DNA of 64,000 bases from a virus. Location of the stretch: positions 1-64,000 of IMG/VR virus record IMGVR_UViG_3300035183_001487; one strand, written 5' to 3'. The notes beneath the pieces are model-generated. The model was given only the letters and a program-made list of their open reading frames with translations, was not told the origin of the DNA and ran no database searches. The first letter of the stretch is position 1, and every line of letters starts with the position of its first letter. Positions 37,432-46,854 of this stretch are shown here, in pieces. Made by a program: the position numbers and the translations under genes.

Positions 37432-37458
37432 GCCGCCCGGCGCTGGCCCGGCGACGGT

Positions 37459-38313
37459 ATGCGCATGCTCGCGGCCCTGGGCAATCTCGCCGCCATCCTC
37501 GCAAACAGCGAGGCGCTTCCCGTCCGCCTGCCCTTCGACCGTCCGGCCCTGAAGGCCTACCCCTCGATGGAGCAGGGCCAGCGGATCCTCTACATGGAGG
37601 CGTCCAACGAGATCCGGGACCTGCAGGGCGAGAAGATCTTGCTCGGCGCCCTCGAGGAGTCCATCCCGTACTTCCTGAAGTACGGCCGCATCGACTTGGA
37701 CCACGCCTCCGTCGCCAAGGAGATCCGGGGCCAGCGGGTGAACCCCTACGCCTTCGAGATCGGCCGCCCGCTGGACGCCAAGGTCGCCGAGGGCTCCGTC
37801 TGGGTGAAGGCCGCCATCTTCTCCTCCAGCGACCGCTCGGGGGCGCAGAACCGCTTCACCGAGGCCGCTGACCTCTTCTGGGACAGCCTGCACACCCAGC
37901 CCCCGGTCATCTGGTACCCCTCCGTGGCCGGCGACGTCTACGACGACTACCAGACCGTCGAGGACGGGAAGCCGACGGTGGCGGTGCGGAAGATGCGCTG
38001 GCACTCCATCGGCCTCTCGCGCACCCCGGTCAACCACGGTGTGCAGCCCGTCAGCACCATGCCCCTCCGCGAGTTCGCCAAGGCCTTCAGCAGCCTCGGG
38101 GACCTCAAGGACGCCCTGCGCGCCCTGAGCCCTGACGCCTACGCCGTGGACGGCCCCATCAACCCGAAGGACCCGGACATCGCCGCGATGCTCCAGGTCA
38201 TTTCCGACACGCCGTCGGACGCAGGCATCGACTTCCTGCTCGGCCTCGCGGCCCAGCGGGGCATCCCGCCCACCCACGCCCTCGCCACCGTGCTGGCCCT
38301 TCTCTCCGCATAG
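37459..38313 (+). CDS. Capsid maturation protease
   Basis: 284 residues from ATG 37459 (weak SD). ILYMEASNEIRDLQGEKILL, SIPYFLKYGRIDLDHAS and GRPLDAKVAEGSVWVKAAIF follow the prohead serine protease pattern: a strand with an acidic pair, FLxxGxIxxDH with the catalytic His, and a G-x-(P)LDA strand; the nucleophilic Ser is probably in the following RSGAQNRF or SSSD region. The C terminus is helical. Immediately upstream of scaffold and capsid genes, as expected. Confidence 0.72.
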   Translation: MRMLAALGNLAAILANSEALPVRLPFDRPALKAYPSMEQGQRILYMEASNEIRDLQGEKILLGALEESIPYFLKYGRIDLDHASVAKEIRGQRVNPYAFEIGRPLDAKVAEGSVWVKAAIFSSSDRSGAQNRFTEAADLFWDSLHTQPPVIWYPSVAGDVYDDYQTVEDGKPTVAVRKMRWHSIGLSRTPVNHGVQPVSTMPLREFAKAFSSLGDLKDALRALSPDAYAVDGPINPKDPDIAAMLQVISDTPSDAGIDFLLGLAAQRGIPPTHALATVLALLSA

Positions 38314-38322
38314 GAGCCCTCT

Positions 38323-39129
38323 ATGTCCGCCTCTCCTGCTGCCCAGCCCAACATCCTTGACCGCCTGAAGGCCCGCACCCGCGAAGTCCTCAAGGCTCTT
38401 GGCGAGACCGCCAAGAAGGAGGAGGGCGACGAGACCAAGACCATCCCCGTCCCGCCGGATGCTCCGAGCGGCATGGAGACCGACCCCCGCGTGGGCGACG
38501 CCTCCCCGACCGAGGGCGATCTCTCGGAAGCCGCGGAGGGCGCTGCGGGTGCCGACGACGGCGCTGCGGGTGCCGATGGTGCCGAGGGCCTGCCCCCCGA
38601 GGGTGCGGGCGATGGCGACGGCGACGAGGCCCCGGGCGCCCCGGGTGGCGACAAGGACGGCGACGAGTTCGACGCCCACGGGAACCACGACTTCTCCGAG
38701 GAGGAGAAGCGCGCGATGCAGAAGGCCTACGGGAACGAGACCGGCCAGGCCGAGCCCAAGGAACTGCTCGACGGCGGCGTGGACGTAGTGGAGCTGATGC
38801 ACCGCCTCCTCGAGGCCCTCGAGGACATGAGCGTCCGCGTCGGAGCCTCCATCGATGAGATCCGCGCCGACGTGAACAAGCTGAAGGCCGGCGGCACCGT
38901 CACCGACCGCAAGCTCTCCAAGGCGCTGCAGGAGATCGAGCGGCTGGGCCAGCCCAAGCCCAAGGCCATCACCAAGAGCTACGGCGGACCTGGCGGCGCG
39001 GAAATCCCCGCGCCCCCGGCCCTGCCGGACAGCTCCGACCTGTACCTGCAGATGAAGTACGGCAAGACCACCCCGCAGGAAGCCCTGCGGACCGTCCGGA
39101 TGACGAAGGGCCAGGGCCTCGATGCCTAG
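38323..39129 (+). CDS. Scaffold-like protein
   Basis: 268 residues: basic helical start (LDRLKARTREVLKALGETAK), a very acidic Gly/Ala/Asp-rich middle, a coiled-coil region (VVELMHRLLEALEDMSVRVG, IDEIRADVNKLKAGG) and a short C-terminal helix able to bind the capsid (LQMKYGKTTPQEALRTVRM). Composition and position between protease and capsid suit an internal scaffold. SD AGGAG. The 57 bp that follow hold a CGGCC/GGCCG hairpin before the capsid SD. Confidence 0.65.
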   Translation: MSASPAAQPNILDRLKARTREVLKALGETAKKEEGDETKTIPVPPDAPSGMETDPRVGDASPTEGDLSEAAEGAAGADDGAAGADGAEGLPPEGAGDGDGDEAPGAPGGDKDGDEFDAHGNHDFSEEEKRAMQKAYGNETGQAEPKELLDGGVDVVELMHRLLEALEDMSVRVGASIDEIRADVNKLKAGGTVTDRKLSKALQEIERLGQPKPKAITKSYGGPGGAEIPAPPALPDSSDLYLQMKYGKTTPQEALRTVRMTKGQGLDA

Positions 39130-39186
39130 GCCGACCAACCATTCCACCCCACCGGCCAGCACCGGCCGTTCCTAGAGGAGGCGTCA

Positions 39187-40653
39187 ATGCTCGACGCAAT
39201 CACCATCCTCGGCCAGCTCGCCGAGGGCAGTTCCGACCCCAGGGTCCGCAACATCATGAAGGCCCTGACCAGCACCCAGGCGGGGACCGACCTCTCCGCC
39301 CTCAGCGGCGGCGGCGCGCTGCGCATCGAGTCGATGGACCACGAGCTGGCCATCGCCGCCGTCCAGAACGAGCACTTCAAGCTGTTCAACAAGCTCTTTC
39401 CGTCGAAGGTCACGACGTGGAGCCTGATCGACCAGCAGGCCGTGAAGGACGAGATCGGCGGCTACCCCGGCGGTTCGGTGTCGAACGAGACGGCCTCGAA
39501 CGTGCCCGAGCGCTCGGGCAAGTACCGGCGCGAGATCACGGAGCTGAAGGTCCTGGCCGAGTACGGCGGCGTCTCCGTCCCCACGGCGATGCAGGGCGTC
39601 CTGCAGCAGGCGGCGGGCATGGCCGACTTCAACAGCGGCGAGGAGGAGGTCTTCAATTCCCTTCTGCGCATCATGCAGACCACCGAGTGGCTGCTGCTGA
39701 AGGGCGACGCCAGCATCGACACCTTCGAGTTCACGGGCCTCATCCCCGCCATCCAGTCCCGCGCGCCGCAGAACATCGTGGACATGGCCGGCGCCAAGCT
39801 GGAATCCGGCGCCAAGGTGGCGAGCCTGGCCGCCCAGCTCTCGAGCTTCGGGAACTGGGGCTCCCCGGACACCATCTACTGCTCCCCGCTGGTGAAGGCC
39901 GACTTCGACGCCAAGCTGGAATCCGGCTACCGCGTCAACCTGGACGCCAACATCCCGGCGACCGAGATCGGCGCCCTGGTGAAGGCCATCCGCTACAACG
40001 GCCTGGGCGTGGGCAACGGCATCCTGGACCTCGAGCCCCACGTCTACCTGGACGAGGCCCTGAAGGCCCCGGTCAGCACCTACGCCGACTCCGCCAACAT
40101 CACCATTCCCGCCCCCGACAGCCTGGCCGGCGTGGCCGCCGCCGACGCCGCCAGCAAGTTCCTGGCTGGCCACGCGGGTGACTACGTCTACCGCGCGGAG
40201 GCCGCCTCGGGCGCCAACGTCTCGACCACCGTGGCGAGTTCGGCGGTGACCGTGGCTGCTGGCGACAAGGTGACGCTCACCATCAACGACGCCACCAACG
40301 GGTCGGAGACCTACTACAACGTCTACCGCGGCCGCAAGAACGCCGCCGGGGCCGCTTCCGACGTGCGTCTCATCGGGCGCGTGAAGAAGGCCGGCGCGAC
40401 CACCACGTTCGTGGACTACAACGCCACCATCCCCGGCACCTCGGAGGCCCTGGTGCTCTCCACGAGCGTGCAGCAGCAGGCCCTCCGGCTCCTGCAGATG
40501 TGCCCGCCCTCCAAGCTGCCCCTGGCCCTGACCGGCCTCAACTACCGCTGGGTGATCTTCGCCATCATGGCCCTGCGCGTCGCGCAGCCGAAGAAGCTGG
40601 GCCTGATCAAGAACATCTTGCCCGCCAACGCCGCCTGGCTGCCCTTCGGCTGA
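39187..40653 (+). CDS. Major capsid protein
   Basis: 488 residues; strong GAGGAGG SD. Follows protease and scaffold. N-terminal arm and helix (NIMKALTSTQAGTDLSA), then mixed alpha/beta regions with FNKLFPSKVTTWSLIDQQAV, VSVPTAMQGVLQQAAG and DTIYCSPLVKADFDAKL, consistent with an HK97-type fold. Residues about 325-425 (VYRAEAASGANVSTTVASSA, VTLTINDATNGSETYYNVYR) look like an inserted Ig/fibronectin-like domain exposed on the capsid. Followed by a terminator. Confidence 0.78.
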   Translation: MLDAITILGQLAEGSSDPRVRNIMKALTSTQAGTDLSALSGGGALRIESMDHELAIAAVQNEHFKLFNKLFPSKVTTWSLIDQQAVKDEIGGYPGGSVSNETASNVPERSGKYRREITELKVLAEYGGVSVPTAMQGVLQQAAGMADFNSGEEEVFNSLLRIMQTTEWLLLKGDASIDTFEFTGLIPAIQSRAPQNIVDMAGAKLESGAKVASLAAQLSSFGNWGSPDTIYCSPLVKADFDAKLESGYRVNLDANIPATEIGALVKAIRYNGLGVGNGILDLEPHVYLDEALKAPVSTYADSANITIPAPDSLAGVAAADAASKFLAGHAGDYVYRAEAASGANVSTTVASSAVTVAAGDKVTLTINDATNGSETYYNVYRGRKNAAGAASDVRLIGRVKKAGATTTFVDYNATIPGTSEALVLSTSVQQQALRLLQMCPPSKLPLALTGLNYRWVIFAIMALRVAQPKKLGLIKNILPANAAWLPFG

Positions 40654-40689
40654 CGGGGAGCGCCCCTTCGCCCCTGCGGAGGCATCGAG

Positions 40690-40730
40690 AAGGGGCCCGG
40701 CTCCACCCACGGGCCGGGCCCCTTGGTTTT
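40690..40730 (+). terminator. Intrinsic terminator after the capsid gene
   Basis: Perfect 12-bp stem (AAGGGGCCCGGC / GCCGGGCCCCTT) with an 11-nt loop, followed by GGTTTTCC. Likely reduces downstream connector expression relative to capsid. Confidence 0.75.
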
Positions 40731-40756
40731 CCTGAACCCTTCCCCACGGAGTCCCC

Positions 40757-41257
40757 ATGTCCAACGCACCCCTCGTGGTCATCGCCAGGAACGGCATGCC
40801 CTTCACGCCGCCGGTCATCGACGGCGAGACCTTCCGCCTGCTCGCCGACGACGTCTGGCTGGCCCTCGTCACCGAGGAGAAGGCCCAGCACATGACGCGC
40901 GTCCCGAACTACCGCCGATTCGGTGGCAAGGTGCCCGACGGCTTCTTCCCGGGCGTCACGGTGACCGTCGCCCCGCCGCCGAGCAACGATCCGGCCCTGC
41001 CTGGTGATGCCGGTGCGCCTGGCGGCGCCCCGCCGGCGGGCCAGGACGGCACCGACGGCACCCAGGGTGGTGACGGCGCCCCCGCGGGCTCCGCGCCGGA
41101 CGGCCTCTCCCCGGAGATCGCCAGCCTCACCAGGAAGGAGCTGGCGGCCTACGCCTTCGAGAAATTCAAGGCCCCGCTGGAGCTGGGGCGCCGGGAGGAC
41201 ATGCTCCAGGCCGTCCAGAAGCTCATCAACGACGCGAAGGGCGCCCCGAAGGAGTAA
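40757..41257 (+). CDS. Hypothetical head protein
   Basis: 166 residues: N-terminal beta-rich part (LVVIARNGMPFTPPVIDGET), a Gly/Ala/Asp/Pro-rich linker (about 75-115), and a C-terminal helical piece (LTRKELAAYAFEKFKAPLEL) similar in style to Rho-N-type or capsid-accessory helices. Between capsid and connector genes, so a head completion or decoration role is likely. Confidence 0.55.
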   Translation: MSNAPLVVIARNGMPFTPPVIDGETFRLLADDVWLALVTEEKAQHMTRVPNYRRFGGKVPDGFFPGVTVTVAPPPSNDPALPGDAGAPGGAPPAGQDGTDGTQGGDGAPAGSAPDGLSPEIASLTRKELAAYAFEKFKAPLELGRREDMLQAVQKLINDAKGAPKE

Positions 41258-41260
41258 CCA

Positions 41261-42049
41261 ATGGCCAGCGGCGTCACGGCCCAGGAGCTGAAGGACCAGC
41301 TGCTCTACGGGCTCATCTCCCAGATCCCCCTCCTCCAGTCCTGGGGGGGGATCGATGATGCCTTGACGGCCGCCATCGAGGAGGCCGAGGGCTTCGTGGA
41401 GCGGGAGCTGGGCACCCGGTTCGCCGTCACCCAGTTCCGGTCCTACATGGCGGCGGCCGCGGAGCCCGTCCCCCCGACGCCCGGCCCGGGGCAGGACGCG
41501 GTGGAGTACGAGCCGCCCTACCAGTGGCCCGGCTACACGCCCGGGGACGGCTATCCGAGGATCCGCACCCGGGTCCGGCCGCTCCTCGAAGTCACGGCGC
41601 TCAAGCTGAACCTCCCGGGCTCCATCGTGGCGCCCTACACGGTGCCCCTGGGCTGGCTCCGCGTGGACCGGACCATCCACGAGGTGATGGTCGCCCCGTC
41701 GGCGGGGACGGTGCCCTTCGGGCTGGCCCAGGCGCGCTGGTGGACCGGGCTGCGCCTGCCGCAGTCGGCCCTGCTGGAGTACCGGGCTGGGCTGGGCGCC
41801 GACGGCCTGAAGAAGTGGCCCCAGGTGCTGCGCCTGGTGAAGCTCCACGCCGCCATCGCCTTCCTCCCGACGGCCGGGCTGATCCTGAACCCCACGGTCA
41901 GCACGAGCGAGAGCGCCGACGGCCTCTCCCAGAGCCGGTCCAACGGCTACGTGTTCAAGGACCTGGAGGACCGCCTGCGCTCGGAGGCCGAGGCCCTGAT
42001 GCTCTCGATGCGCAACGTCTGGGAAGGTCCCGGGCTGTTCGTCCTGTAG
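41261..42049 (+). CDS. Head-tail connector protein
   Basis: 262 residues. Starts with GVTAQELKDQLLYGL and DDALTAAIEEAEGFVERELG, the helical opening typical of gp6/DUF-type connector (adaptor) proteins, then beta-rich RIRTRVRPLLEVTALKL and a helical C terminus (FKDLEDRLRSEAEALMLSMR). Position after the capsid supports the call. Confidence 0.55.
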   Translation: MASGVTAQELKDQLLYGLISQIPLLQSWGGIDDALTAAIEEAEGFVERELGTRFAVTQFRSYMAAAAEPVPPTPGPGQDAVEYEPPYQWPGYTPGDGYPRIRTRVRPLLEVTALKLNLPGSIVAPYTVPLGWLRVDRTIHEVMVAPSAGTVPFGLAQARWWTGLRLPQSALLEYRAGLGADGLKKWPQVLRLVKLHAAIAFLPTAGLILNPTVSTSESADGLSQSRSNGYVFKDLEDRLRSEAEALMLSMRNVWEGPGLFVL

Positions 42050-42058
42050 GAGGCCGCC

Positions 42059-43246
42059 GTGCCGATCATCGATGGCCTGTCGCAGCTCACGGGGGCCGTG
42101 CAGGGCGCCCGGGCCCTTCTGTCGCCTAACCCGCTCGGGAAGGCGTCCCAGGCCACGACGCTGCCCTTCTACCGCTTCGAGGTCTGGAACGACGCCGGCC
42201 CGGCCCCTGTGGCGGACCTGCAGGGCGAGATCCTGACCGTCTCCAAGGGGACCCTGGCCCTCCGCCTGCCGCCGTCCTCCTTCCAGTACGAGCCGGTGTA
42301 CCGCGCCGAGGTCAGCCTGGACATGGCCGGTGAGGTCGTGGTCTACGACGGCGGCCCGGGCATCGGGCGGTGCTCCATCCGGGGCCAGCATGGGCTGGGC
42401 ATCCCGACGGCGGACCTGGCCCGCCTCTTCGGCAAGGACATCAAGTCCACCCAGGAGAGCGCCGGCTTCCTGATGGTCCAGGCCCTGGAGCGGTGGTTCG
42501 AGGACTGGGCCGAGACCAACAAGCGGCGCTACGCCGACGGGAAGGAGGGCCTCCGCTTGGCCTTCTCGGTGCGCGACGGCTCCTGGACGGAGTGGCAGAA
42601 CCGGACGCGCTGGATCATGCCCATCACCCTGCCCACGCAGGAGCGCTCCGTGGCGCGCCCGCTGGACTGGGCCTACTCCATGTCCTGGTGGGACCTGGGG
42701 CCGATGAAGCCCAAGGGCAAGGCGACCGACCCGGCGAAGCCCGGGGGGCCCGCCGACCTGCTGGGGAAGGCGGCATCCCTGAAGGCCCGCGCCCAGGCTC
42801 TGGTGGCGCCGTTGACCTCGCGCAGCCTGGGGCCCCTGGCTTCCCAGGCCCAGGCCCTCGCCAACGGGCTTGGCGACCTCCGCTCCTCCCTGGAGGCCCT
42901 GCGGCGGGACGCCGTGGGCGTGGTCCAGGGCGTCCGGGACACCGCGGCCCAGATCAGCCTGAATGCTGCGGGCATCATGGCCGCCGTGAACCCTCAGACC
43001 TTCGGCGACTCCCTGCTCGCGGAGGTCCGGGGCGTCAGCCTCGACTCCCGGCAGCTGGCCGGCGAGGTCATGCGCTGGGACACGACCCTGGGGCTCACCG
43101 ACGTGCCCTCGCGCGCTCCCGAGGTCGTCTTCCAGGGCACTGGGAACCTCCAGACCCTTGCCGCCTCCCAGGGCGGGGGCATCGATGAGTGGGTGGACAT
43201 GGCGCGTGGCGGACAGCTGCGCTGGCCCTACACGGAGGTGCCCTGA
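42059..43246 (+). CDS. Tail or baseplate protein
   Basis: 395 residues from GTG 42059 (AGGAGG SD). Beta-rich N-terminal half (FYRFEVWNDAGPAPVADLQG, YRAEVSLDMAGEVVVYDGGP, RWIMPITLPTQERSVARP) and a helical Ala-rich middle (about 235-315). No firm family; placed before the W-like baseplate gene, with which it overlaps (TGATG), so a baseplate hub or initiator role is likely. Confidence 0.55.
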   Translation: MPIIDGLSQLTGAVQGARALLSPNPLGKASQATTLPFYRFEVWNDAGPAPVADLQGEILTVSKGTLALRLPPSSFQYEPVYRAEVSLDMAGEVVVYDGGPGIGRCSIRGQHGLGIPTADLARLFGKDIKSTQESAGFLMVQALERWFEDWAETNKRRYADGKEGLRLAFSVRDGSWTEWQNRTRWIMPITLPTQERSVARPLDWAYSMSWWDLGPMKPKGKATDPAKPGGPADLLGKAASLKARAQALVAPLTSRSLGPLASQAQALANGLGDLRSSLEALRRDAVGVVQGVRDTAAQISLNAAGIMAAVNPQTFGDSLLAEVRGVSLDSRQLAGEVMRWDTTLGLTDVPSRAPEVVFQGTGNLQTLAASQGGGIDEWVDMARGGQLRWPYTEVP

Positions 43247-43698
43247 TGCCGCGCGTCGTCGGTGTGCCCAACCCGGGGACCGTCCTTCAGCCTGGGGACC
43301 GGGCGAGCCAGCCCGTGCAGAACCTTCGGGGCCGCCTGGCTGGCGATCCCATCGGCCGGGACCTCGACCCCGATGGCCGGCCCGGGGTGCTGATCCCTGG
43401 GATCCAGAACCTCAAGAACGCCCTCGAGCGCCGGCTGCGCACGCCCAGGGGCTACCTCCCCCATCACCCCCAGTACGGCTCGGGCCTCCACCGCTACATC
43501 GGCTCGATGCTGGCCCTCGCCGAGGTCCTGGGCGCCCGGGACGAGGCGGCCCGCACCCTGCTCGATGATCCGCGGGTGCTGGGCATCGTGCGGCTGGCCG
43601 TCGACGTGGAGGGGGACGCCATCCTCATCAACGGGGCCGTCGAGACGCCGCTGGGTGAGGTCGAGATCTCGACGTCCGTCATTTCCTCGGAGGGCTGA
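43246..43698 (+). CDS. Baseplate wedge protein, gpW/gp25-like
   Basis: 150 residues. PGIQNLKNALERRLRTPRGY, LPHHPQYGSGLHRYIGSML, then LGIVRLAVDVEGDAILING follow the GPW/gp25 pattern, in which the pro-His-Pro-x-Tyr-Gly-Ser turn is the marker. Gp25-like proteins nucleate sheath assembly on the baseplate. Start ATG 43246 overlaps the previous stop. Followed by baseplate J as usual. Confidence 0.8.
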   Translation: MPRVVGVPNPGTVLQPGDRASQPVQNLRGRLAGDPIGRDLDPDGRPGVLIPGIQNLKNALERRLRTPRGYLPHHPQYGSGLHRYIGSMLALAEVLGARDEAARTLLDDPRVLGIVRLAVDVEGDAILINGAVETPLGEVEISTSVISSEG

Positions 43699-43700
43699 CC

Positions 43701-44942
43701 ATGGCCGGGTTTGAAATTCGCCGCTGGGAAGGCCTGACGCAGAAGGCCATCGACTGGATCCAGTCCAACCCCGACGCCGCCGACGGCGTCATCCCCTCCG
43801 ACCTCTTCGTGGGGAGCCTCGAGCGGTCGCACATCGAGGCCGTCGCCCTGCTCATGGAGGAGCTGGACGTCCGGGCCGCCCAGGCCATTTCCTGGGCCGT
43901 CCAGGAGAGCGCCTTCCGCGCCTTCGGCTTCACCCTCCTGCCCGCCAAGGCCGCCACGGGCTCCGTGGTGTTCATGGCCGTCGTGCCTCCGGCCCTGGAG
44001 ATCGAAATCCCCCAGGGGACCAAGGTGGTGAGCAAGGGCGGCCAGGTGTTCATCACGACCGCGCCTGGCGTCATCGCCGTAGGCGAGTACGCCTCCGCCG
44101 AGATCCCCGTCGTGGCGGCGGTGCCGGGCCCTGATGGGAACGTGCCGACCGAGGACATCGCCGCCCTGGTGTACCCCATCGCCGGGGTCGACGGCGTGAC
44201 GAACTACGAGCCCATGCGGTACGGAAGCCCCGAGGAGGGCGACACGGCCCGGCGGGCCCGGTTCGTGCGCTACATCCGGTCGCTGCCTCGCGGGACCGTG
44301 GACGCCCTGGAGTTCGCCGCGGAGTCCACCGGGGTGGTGGCCTCGGCGAAGTGCGTTGAGCCGTGGGCGCTCAACCCCATCCCCGCCGGCTCCCCCGCGG
44401 CGGGCGTGGCCTACCTGTACGTGGACGACGGCGTGGGCGGGCCGACCCTGCTCCCCGACGTGGAGGCCGCCGTCCGGGAGACGGTGAACGGCTACATCGA
44501 CGGCGACGGGCGCCGGGTCCCCGGGTGGAAGGCTGCGGGGATCCCCGTGCTGCTCTACCCCGTCCAGCAGAAGGGCATCAAGCTCAGGGCCACGGTGCGC
44601 GTGGCGCCCGCCGCCCGCCAGCGGTGGTCCTCGGTCGCCGAGAACCTCAGCGCGGCCGCCACCGCCTACTTCGCGTCCCTCGGGATCGCGCAGCCCGTCA
44701 GCTACCAGGACCTGTTCATCGCCCTCACGCTCTGCGATGACGCGATTGTCTCGGTTGCCCTGTCCATGTGGCCCGCCGACTCGGTGGCCCCTGGCTACGA
44801 TGCCCCGCTCTCCGCGGACGACATCCAGCTTTCCGACAGCACCACGGCGGCGGGCTACGGGGTGCGGCACACCCTCTTCTCCGGGCAGGCCCTGGAGCCC
44901 TCCGGCGCCGTGGACTACCCCGAGTGGAGGCTCGCTCCGTGA
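43701..44942 (+). CDS. Baseplate J-like protein
   Basis: 413 residues, classic length. N-terminal helices (LLMEELDVRAAQAISWAVQE), then the J signature region: PALEIEIPQGTKVVSKGG, FITTAPGVIAVGEYA, VPGPDGNVPTEDI and GGVDGVTNYEPM-like AGVDGVTNYEPMRYGSPEEG, then RFVRYIRSLPRGTVDALEFA. The C-terminal region has AVRETVNGYIDGDGRRVPGW. Joins wedge and hub in the baseplate. Confidence 0.88.
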   Translation: MAGFEIRRWEGLTQKAIDWIQSNPDAADGVIPSDLFVGSLERSHIEAVALLMEELDVRAAQAISWAVQESAFRAFGFTLLPAKAATGSVVFMAVVPPALEIEIPQGTKVVSKGGQVFITTAPGVIAVGEYASAEIPVVAAVPGPDGNVPTEDIAALVYPIAGVDGVTNYEPMRYGSPEEGDTARRARFVRYIRSLPRGTVDALEFAAESTGVVASAKCVEPWALNPIPAGSPAAGVAYLYVDDGVGGPTLLPDVEAAVRETVNGYIDGDGRRVPGWKAAGIPVLLYPVQQKGIKLRATVRVAPAARQRWSSVAENLSAAATAYFASLGIAQPVSYQDLFIALTLCDDAIVSVALSMWPADSVAPGYDAPLSADDIQLSDSTTAAGYGVRHTLFSGQALEPSGAVDYPEWRLAP

Positions 44943-46846
44943 GCGCCCTCCGGGGCATCACCGCCAAGGTTTCCCTCGTCTCGAGCTACGTCGATGGGGA
45001 GAAGGAGCGGTACTCGCTGCTGTGGAACCCGGCCGCCGGGCTCTCGGTGCTGCTCATCCGCCAGGGCGACAAGGACGAGGCCATCGAGGGCGCTCTGGGC
45101 CTGGTCCAGGTCGAGACCCAGGAGACGCTCCAGCAGCACGCCTGCACCCTGGTCTTCAAGGCCGGGGGGGTGGCCGACCGGCTGCTGGACCTTGTGGAGC
45201 CCATGGACGCCCTCCGGGTGGAGATCCTCGGCGACGACGGCGTGTGGGAGGTGGCCTTCGACGGCTTCGTGGTGTCCGAGAACGACCGCCAGGTGTCCAC
45301 CATGCGTTCGGCCTCCCGGGGCTACACGATCCAGGCCGTGGGCTTCCGGAAGATCCTCGAGCAGTCCTGGCTCAACTGGCAGGGGAAGATCCGCGCCGGC
45401 GCGTCCAAGGAGTTGTTCGGGCCGGGATCCTCGCTCTACAAGAAGCTCACGGACGAGGGGGTGGGCAAGCAGCCCACTTGGCTGATCGAGACCCTGCTGC
45501 GGGATGGCGTGGGCCAGTTCCTGGGCCTCTACGTCGGCGGGGAGAAGCTGGAGTTCGGGACGGCCTTCCAGGTGGGCGAGGGCGCGGACTGGGATACCGC
45601 CTTCGACCTGAAGCAGGCGTTCAGCCGGGACTGGTACCTGCAGAGCAACGGGCCGCTCTGGAGCATCCTGGCGGGCCTGTCGGAGCCGGACGTCCACGAG
45701 TTCTTCGTCTCCTACCGCCCCCGGGCCTCGGGGAACGGTGACTTCGACATCCCCACGCTGATCTTCCGGCCGCGGCCCTGGCCCGGCCCTGAAGGCGACG
45801 ACGCCGGGTGGAACGCCCTGGACGTGACGTCCGTGGGCGCGCCTGGCTCGGGGACGGCCAGCCGGGACGTGGTGTGGCAGAAGTCCGACACCCAGGCGCC
45901 CAACGTCTTCAGCTTGGCCGCGGCCTCGGCTTCCGACGGCACGGCGGCCGACAACAACGTGAAGATCCGGACGCCCTTCATGGTGGACCGGAAGGGCATC
46001 GCCAGGCGCGGGTTCTTCGAGCGCCAGGTGGTCATGACGCTGACCCCGCAGGGGACGGCGGGCTGGTGGGGCGAGGTCGGCACGAAGATCCTCCGGCGCG
46101 TCGCCTACCAGGAGGCCCCGCTGCCCTACCTCTGGGACTTCAGCGGCACCTATCCCCTCCTGGCCGGCGCCCGGGCGGGGACGGCCTTCGAGGACCAGGC
46201 GCTCGGCATGGCTGGCTACCTCGTCTCCGTCTCCCACCGGATCTCGGTGCGCGAGGATGGGGTGTCGGCGTCCACGTCCCTGGGCGCCGTCCGCTGCCTC
46301 CGGGGCTCGGACGTCGCCACCTACCCCGACATCGTGCGGCGGCTGGTGAACATCACCGAGGAGCGGTGGATCGAGTCCGAGCCCGCCAAGGAGACCGAGA
46401 AGGCGGCGAAGCCGACCAGCGAGGAAAGCCAGCCGGCCGTGCGCAAGGGCGGGGATCACCAGCGTCTCACGAAGTCGGAGAAGCACCCGAACATCCCCAA
46501 CACGCCGACGGGCCAGGCCGCCCAGAACCTGGAGCGCCTGAAGAAGAAGCTCCAGCAGGTGGAGGGCCTGGTCGGCCCTGTGCGGGTGACGTCCGGCTAC
46601 CGCTCGGACGCGCTGAACCGGGCCGTGAAGGGCAGGGAGAACAGCCAGCACAAGGACGGCAACGCCGTGGACTTCCAGCCGGCGGGCGACGCCCAGGCAG
46701 CCTGGGAGACCCTGAAGAACACGCCGGGTCTGCTCTACGACCAGCTGATCCTCGAGATCCGCAGCGACGGCACCAAGTGGATCCACATGAGCCAGGCCAA
46801 CGAGGGCGACACGCCCCGCCGCCAGGCCTTCATCGACCACGTGTAG
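44939..46846 (+). CDS. Tail hub protein fused to M15 peptidase
   Basis: 635 residues from GTG 44939 (GTGA overlap with gene J). The first about 460 residues resemble hub (gp27/gpD) proteins: beta-rich with GLSVLLIRQGDKDEAIEGAL, DALRVEILGDDGVWEVAFDG and SRDWYLQSNG. After a Lys/Glu/Ala linker comes a peptidase M15A domain (about 530-635): VRVTSGYRSDALNRAV, SQHKDGNAVDF (His and Asp ligands), WIHMSQ (final His). It would cut peptide cross-links of peptidoglycan as the tail tube enters. This fusion is uncommon in my experience. Confidence 0.72.
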   Translation: MSALRGITAKVSLVSSYVDGEKERYSLLWNPAAGLSVLLIRQGDKDEAIEGALGLVQVETQETLQQHACTLVFKAGGVADRLLDLVEPMDALRVEILGDDGVWEVAFDGFVVSENDRQVSTMRSASRGYTIQAVGFRKILEQSWLNWQGKIRAGASKELFGPGSSLYKKLTDEGVGKQPTWLIETLLRDGVGQFLGLYVGGEKLEFGTAFQVGEGADWDTAFDLKQAFSRDWYLQSNGPLWSILAGLSEPDVHEFFVSYRPRASGNGDFDIPTLIFRPRPWPGPEGDDAGWNALDVTSVGAPGSGTASRDVVWQKSDTQAPNVFSLAAASASDGTAADNNVKIRTPFMVDRKGIARRGFFERQVVMTLTPQGTAGWWGEVGTKILRRVAYQEAPLPYLWDFSGTYPLLAGARAGTAFEDQALGMAGYLVSVSHRISVREDGVSASTSLGAVRCLRGSDVATYPDIVRRLVNITEERWIESEPAKETEKAAKPTSEESQPAVRKGGDHQRLTKSEKHPNIPNTPTGQAAQNLERLKKKLQQVEGLVGPVRVTSGYRSDALNRAVKGRENSQHKDGNAVDFQPAGDAQAAWETLKNTPGLLYDQLILEIRSDGTKWIHMSQANEGDTPRRQAFIDHV

Positions 46847-46854
46847 GAGGGCCC

